A DNA stretch of 8,758 nucleotides from Armatimonadota bacterium (GTDB lineage: Bacteria > Armatimonadota > Armatimonadia > Armatimonadales > Armatimonadaceae). The stretch covers positions 1 through 8,758 of the forward strand of contig JACMIS010000835.1 in the NCBI GenBank assembly GCA_014381035.1, given 5' to 3'. The translations under genes were made by a program, and so were the position numbers. The notes beneath the pieces were generated by a model, which ran no database searches, was not told the origin of the DNA, and was given only the letters and a program-made list of their open reading frames with translations. How positions within the stretch are numbered: the stretch's first letter is position 1; every line of letters begins with the position of its first letter. Positions 6,299 to 8,758 of this stretch are shown here, in pieces.

Positions 6299-6319
6299 AT
6301 CCGCACATCGTGTGCGGAT
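6299..6319. other. Perfect 9-bp hairpin in the early mgtE leader
   Basis: ATCCGCACA (6299-6307) pairs with TGTGCGGAT (6311-6319) around a TCG loop. Four further A-T pairs are possible beyond a three-base bulge (TTTT at 6295-6298 with AAAA at 6323-6326). It begins about 20 bases after the predicted mgtE transcription start. No U-run follows on either strand, so a terminator role is not supported. Confidence 0.6.
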
Positions 6320-6490
6320 CGCAAAAGGCTTCCGGGAGCGACGAATATATCATGACCAACGGTTCCAGTCACAGTACCAGCGGTCGTCTCGACGGTAAGG
6401 CAACGCCCTTGCGGGCAGCGGCAGTCCGGTGCGGCAGCGAGCGTAAACTTACTCTGACCCAATCTCCTTCTCTTCACGGATAGGACAGCA

Positions 6491-6517
6491 GCGGCAGGGT
6501 AGATACCCTCCTGCCGC
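6491..6517 (+). other. GC-rich hairpin holding an anti-Shine-Dalgarno segment
   Basis: GCGGCA (6491-6496) pairs with TGCCGC (6512-6517) and GGGT (6497-6500) with ACCC (6505-6508), with a three-base bulge and an AGAT loop. The 3' arm contains CCCTCCT (6506-6512), which could instead pair with the mgtE ribosome binding site about 110 bases downstream. No U-run follows. Confidence 0.5.
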
Positions 6518-6619
6518 GCCCCTGCCCCTTCGCATCAGGCGTCATCCGCTCCTCCAGACGACCACAAACCGCCCGCCGACCCTGATTTCGGCAGGGCACC
6601 TTTGTGCGTCACGCCCATC

Positions 6620-6626
6620 AAGGAGG
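6620..6626 (+). promoter_or_regulatory. mgtE ribosome binding site (AAGGAGG)
   Basis: AAGGAGG lies ten bases before the ATG at 6637. It decides the start: an upstream GTG at 6604 in the same frame would place this site inside the coding region. Confidence 0.85.
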
Positions 6627-6636
6627 GCTTTTAACC

Positions 6637-8082
6637 ATGCCACCGCAAAACACGGACGATCTCAACATCAATGATAGCCGCAACGACGAACTCGTTCAGC
6701 GACTCAAAACCGCGCTCAGTCTGCCATCGGGTGACGGCGGTACTGCCGCGCTCACATCCGTGCTTGAGCATATTCACCCCGCCGACATCGCGGCAGCGAC
6801 GGAGTTCCTGACCCGGTCCGAAGCACTGGCTTTGTTTAACTGGCTGGATAATGCCAGAGCTGCTGAAGTGATTGATGAACTGGACCCGCAACTCGTCCGT
6901 TTCCTGATTGATAACATTCCGCCGGGCCGTATCGCCGATCTGCTCGACCGTCTGCCGATGGACGACGCCGCCGAGGTGGTCGCCGAAGCCGCTCCCGAAC
7001 GGCAGGAACCGCTGATCAAGGAACTGGAAGCATGCGCCGCCGAGGACGCCCGCGAAGTGCGCGAACTCCTGTCCTACAAGCCGCGCACGGCAGGTCGCCT
7101 GATGGTGGATAAGTTCGTGCGGCTCAAAGCGACCGACACAGTAGAGGAAGCGTTCGCCAGTGTCCGAAGCGCGGGGCGTCAGGTGGAAACCCTCACCGAT
7201 TTGTACGTCGTCGAACCTGCCACCGGCAAGCCGGGCGAGGAGCGTCTCGTCGGGGTGATCTCCTTGCGTGGTCTCGTGTATGCGGAAGCGATTGCCGTGA
7301 TCGGAGCGGTGATGGCGACGGATCTTGTTACGGTGACGGTGGACACGGATCAGGAAGAAGTTGCCCGCCTGATCAGCAAGTATGATTTTCTGGCGATGCC
7401 CGTCATCGACCGCGACGGGAATCTCGCGGGCATTATCACCGTGGACGACGTGATTGATATTCTGGTCGAGGAGAACACGGAGGACGCACTCAAGCAGGGT
7501 GGCGTCGAGCCGGGGGTACTAAACACGCCCTATTTCTCTACCCCGATCTGGCAGGTGGTTCGCTCGCGGGTGACCTGGCTCGTCCTGCTATTCGTCGCCG
7601 AAACCGCTACCGGCAGCGTGCTTCGTCACTTCGACGACGAACTGGCGAAGGTGACCGCGCTCGCGTTCTTTATTCCGCTCCTGATCGGCACCGGAGGGAA
7701 TACAGGTGCACAGACGGTTTCGACCATCATCCGTGGTATCGCTCTCAAGGAGATCCGGTTCCGGGACACGGGGCGGGTACTGGGGCGCGAACTGCTGAGC
7801 GGACTTTTGCTCGGGCTGGTACTCGGATCTATCGCGTTCGGTCGCGCTTTGATGTGGGACCGTAGCGCGAGCGGGTTGCAACTTGCCAGCGTGGTCGGGA
7901 TCACGATCTTGGTCGTTATCATCTGGGCGAACACCATCGGCTCTTTGATCCCACTCGCAGCGCAGAAGCTCAAAATCGACCCCGCGCTGGTATCGGCACC
8001 GCTCATCACCACGCTGGTGGATGCCACGGGGCTGGTATTTTACCTCCTGATCGCCAAAGCGATTCTGGCGCAGCTGCACTGA
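6637..8082 (+). CDS. mgtE: Magnesium transporter MgtE
   Basis: A 481-residue Mg2+ channel/transporter of the inner membrane. Order of domains: a variable N-terminal tail (1-30), the helical N domain (about 35-150, including HIHPADIAAATEF near 46-58 and LDRLPMDDAAEVV), a pair of CBS domains (about 155-280, LYVVEP, LVGVISLRGL, AMPVIDRDGNLAGIITVDDVIDIL) that sense cytosolic Mg2+ in characterised homologues, a plug-helix region, and five hydrophobic segments (about 312-329, 339-351, 387-406, 417-442, 457-477). The signature FIPLLIGTGGNTGAQ (345-359) and the pore motif DPALVSAPLITTLVDATG are intact. D462 corresponds to the essential pore aspartate of the Thermus protein. Length is slightly above the usual 450. 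The start at 6637 is set by AAGGAGG. The gene is monocistronic: its own promoter and long leader lie upstream and a perfect 20-bp hairpin follows five bases after the stop. Confidence 0.95.
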   Translation: MPPQNTDDLNINDSRNDELVQRLKTALSLPSGDGGTAALTSVLEHIHPADIAAATEFLTRSEALALFNWLDNARAAEVIDELDPQLVRFLIDNIPPGRIADLLDRLPMDDAAEVVAEAAPERQEPLIKELEACAAEDAREVRELLSYKPRTAGRLMVDKFVRLKATDTVEEAFASVRSAGRQVETLTDLYVVEPATGKPGEERLVGVISLRGLVYAEAIAVIGAVMATDLVTVTVDTDQEEVARLISKYDFLAMPVIDRDGNLAGIITVDDVIDILVEENTEDALKQGGVEPGVLNTPYFSTPIWQVVRSRVTWLVLLFVAETATGSVLRHFDDELAKVTALAFFIPLLIGTGGNTGAQTVSTIIRGIALKEIRFRDTGRVLGRELLSGLLLGLVLGSIAFGRALMWDRSASGLQLASVVGITILVVIIWANTIGSLIPLAAQKLKIDPALVSAPLITTLVDATGLVFYLLIAKAILAQLH

Positions 8083-8086
8083 CGCA

Positions 8087-8138
8087 AACTCCGTTGCGCT
8101 TTCCGGGGCGTTCCTGCTCCGGAAAGCGCAACGGAGTT
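8087..8138 (+). terminator. Perfect 20-bp hairpin after mgtE
   Basis: Bases 8087-8106 are the exact reverse complement of 8119-8138, and three more pairs (one G-U) can form inside, leaving a six-base loop. It begins five bases after the mgtE stop. As with the hairpin after fusA, no U-run follows. It most likely ends or protects the mgtE transcript. Confidence 0.75.
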
Positions 8139-8150
8139 CGAACACGATAA

Positions 8151-8758
<608 letters not shown>

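Larger units (their letters stand above)
6279..6636 (+). promoter_or_regulatory. Long structured leader of mgtE
   Basis: This stretch has no convincing protein gene. It holds hairpins at 6299-6319 and 6491-6517, and two mutually exclusive short hairpins at 6575-6592 (GCCGA with TCGGC) and 6580-6596 (CCCTG with CAGGG). A CCCTCCT at 6506-6512 is an exact complement of AGGAGGG at 6621-6627, which contains the mgtE Shine-Dalgarno sequence. GCCC at 6613-6616 can also pair with GGGC at 6625-6628. Many mgtE genes are controlled by the M-box Mg2+ riboswitch, but its conserved core was not recognised here by eye. A leader this long with alternative pairings suggests post-transcriptional control, possibly by Mg2+. 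Confidence 0.4.

Noticed and set aside
6359..6375. tRNA-like T-arm (GGTTCCAGTC)
   Set aside because: No matching acceptor stem, D-arm or anticodon arm is seen around it.
6031..6483. A 150-codon open frame on the plus strand between the TROVE gene and mgtE
   Set aside because: It overlaps the TROVE start, has no ribosome binding site, runs through the 14-bp stem and the predicted mgtE promoter, and its translation has no recognisable domain.
6352..6483. Possible 43-residue leader peptide in the mgtE leader
   Set aside because: It starts with ATG but the nearest GGGAG is 13 or more bases away, and the product is a Ser/Thr-rich sequence with no proline or acidic run of the MgtL type. Not enough support.
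6575..6596. H-type pseudoknot in the mgtE leader
   Set aside because: The two stems would need a loop of zero bases across a five-pair helix, which is sterically unlikely, so they are treated as alternative hairpins.
6320..6636. M-box (ykoK) Mg2+ riboswitch before mgtE
   Set aside because: The conserved core (AGGTGAGGCTCCT, then GACGCCAATGGG-like segments) was not found by eye, so no call is made. A covariance scan would settle it.

Overview
The window looks like an ordinary stretch of a moderately GC-rich bacterial chromosome, roughly high fifties percent GC by eye. It has housekeeping genes at both ends (fusA, then mgtE and eno) and accessory genes between them. The lineage cannot be fixed from the sequence alone. 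The Uma2-type nuclease gene, the recurrent GGTATACT/GGTACAAT -10 elements and the intergenic style would fit a free-living lineage such as Armatimonadota, Chloroflexota or a relative, but this is only a guess.

Layout: (1) 2-793, the C-terminal 263 residues of elongation factor G, ended by a perfect 19-bp hairpin. (2) 876-1526, a Uma2-family PD-(D/E)XK nuclease with a hairpin on each side that shares the same core. (3) 1626-2897, minus strand, an alpha/beta hydrolase followed by a single-domain cupin, probably one transcript. (4) 2898-3113, an intergenic region with operator-like repeats and an 18-nt tandem repeat, then a 78-residue DUF4177-like protein with a very good ribosome binding site. 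(5) 3371-6040, minus strand, a two-gene unit: a TROVE-like/von Willebrand A protein (Ro60-like layout) followed 12 bp later by a protein resembling the family I recall as ARPP-2, with a Fis-like helix-turn-helix at its C-terminus. (6) 6041-6636, 596 bp without a convincing protein gene but rich in RNA structure. (7) 6637-8082, the magnesium transporter MgtE, ended by a perfect 20-bp hairpin. (8) 8277 to the end, the N-terminal third of enolase.

The most interesting part is region 5 with its upstream sequence. Ro60-type proteins bind small Y RNAs whose ends pair with each other, and in several bacteria such RNAs are encoded beside the Ro gene. Directly upstream of the TROVE/vWA start lies a 94-nt segment (6057-6150) closed by a perfect 14-bp terminal stem ending in a U-run. 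On the minus strand, and less well on the plus strand, a single-base bulge is followed by four more pairs. This is a candidate Y-like RNA or a structured leader of the operon. Together with the vWA protein, which keeps an intact MIDAS motif, and the HTH-bearing partner, it could form a Ro-like RNA-binding system. This is inference and rests on structure seen by eye.

The mgtE gene is transcribed divergently from the TROVE operon. It appears to have a leader of about 358 nt from a recognisable promoter. The leader contains hairpins and a CCCTCCT segment that exactly complements the mgtE Shine-Dalgarno region, which suggests translational control, though no known Mg2+ riboswitch core was recognised.
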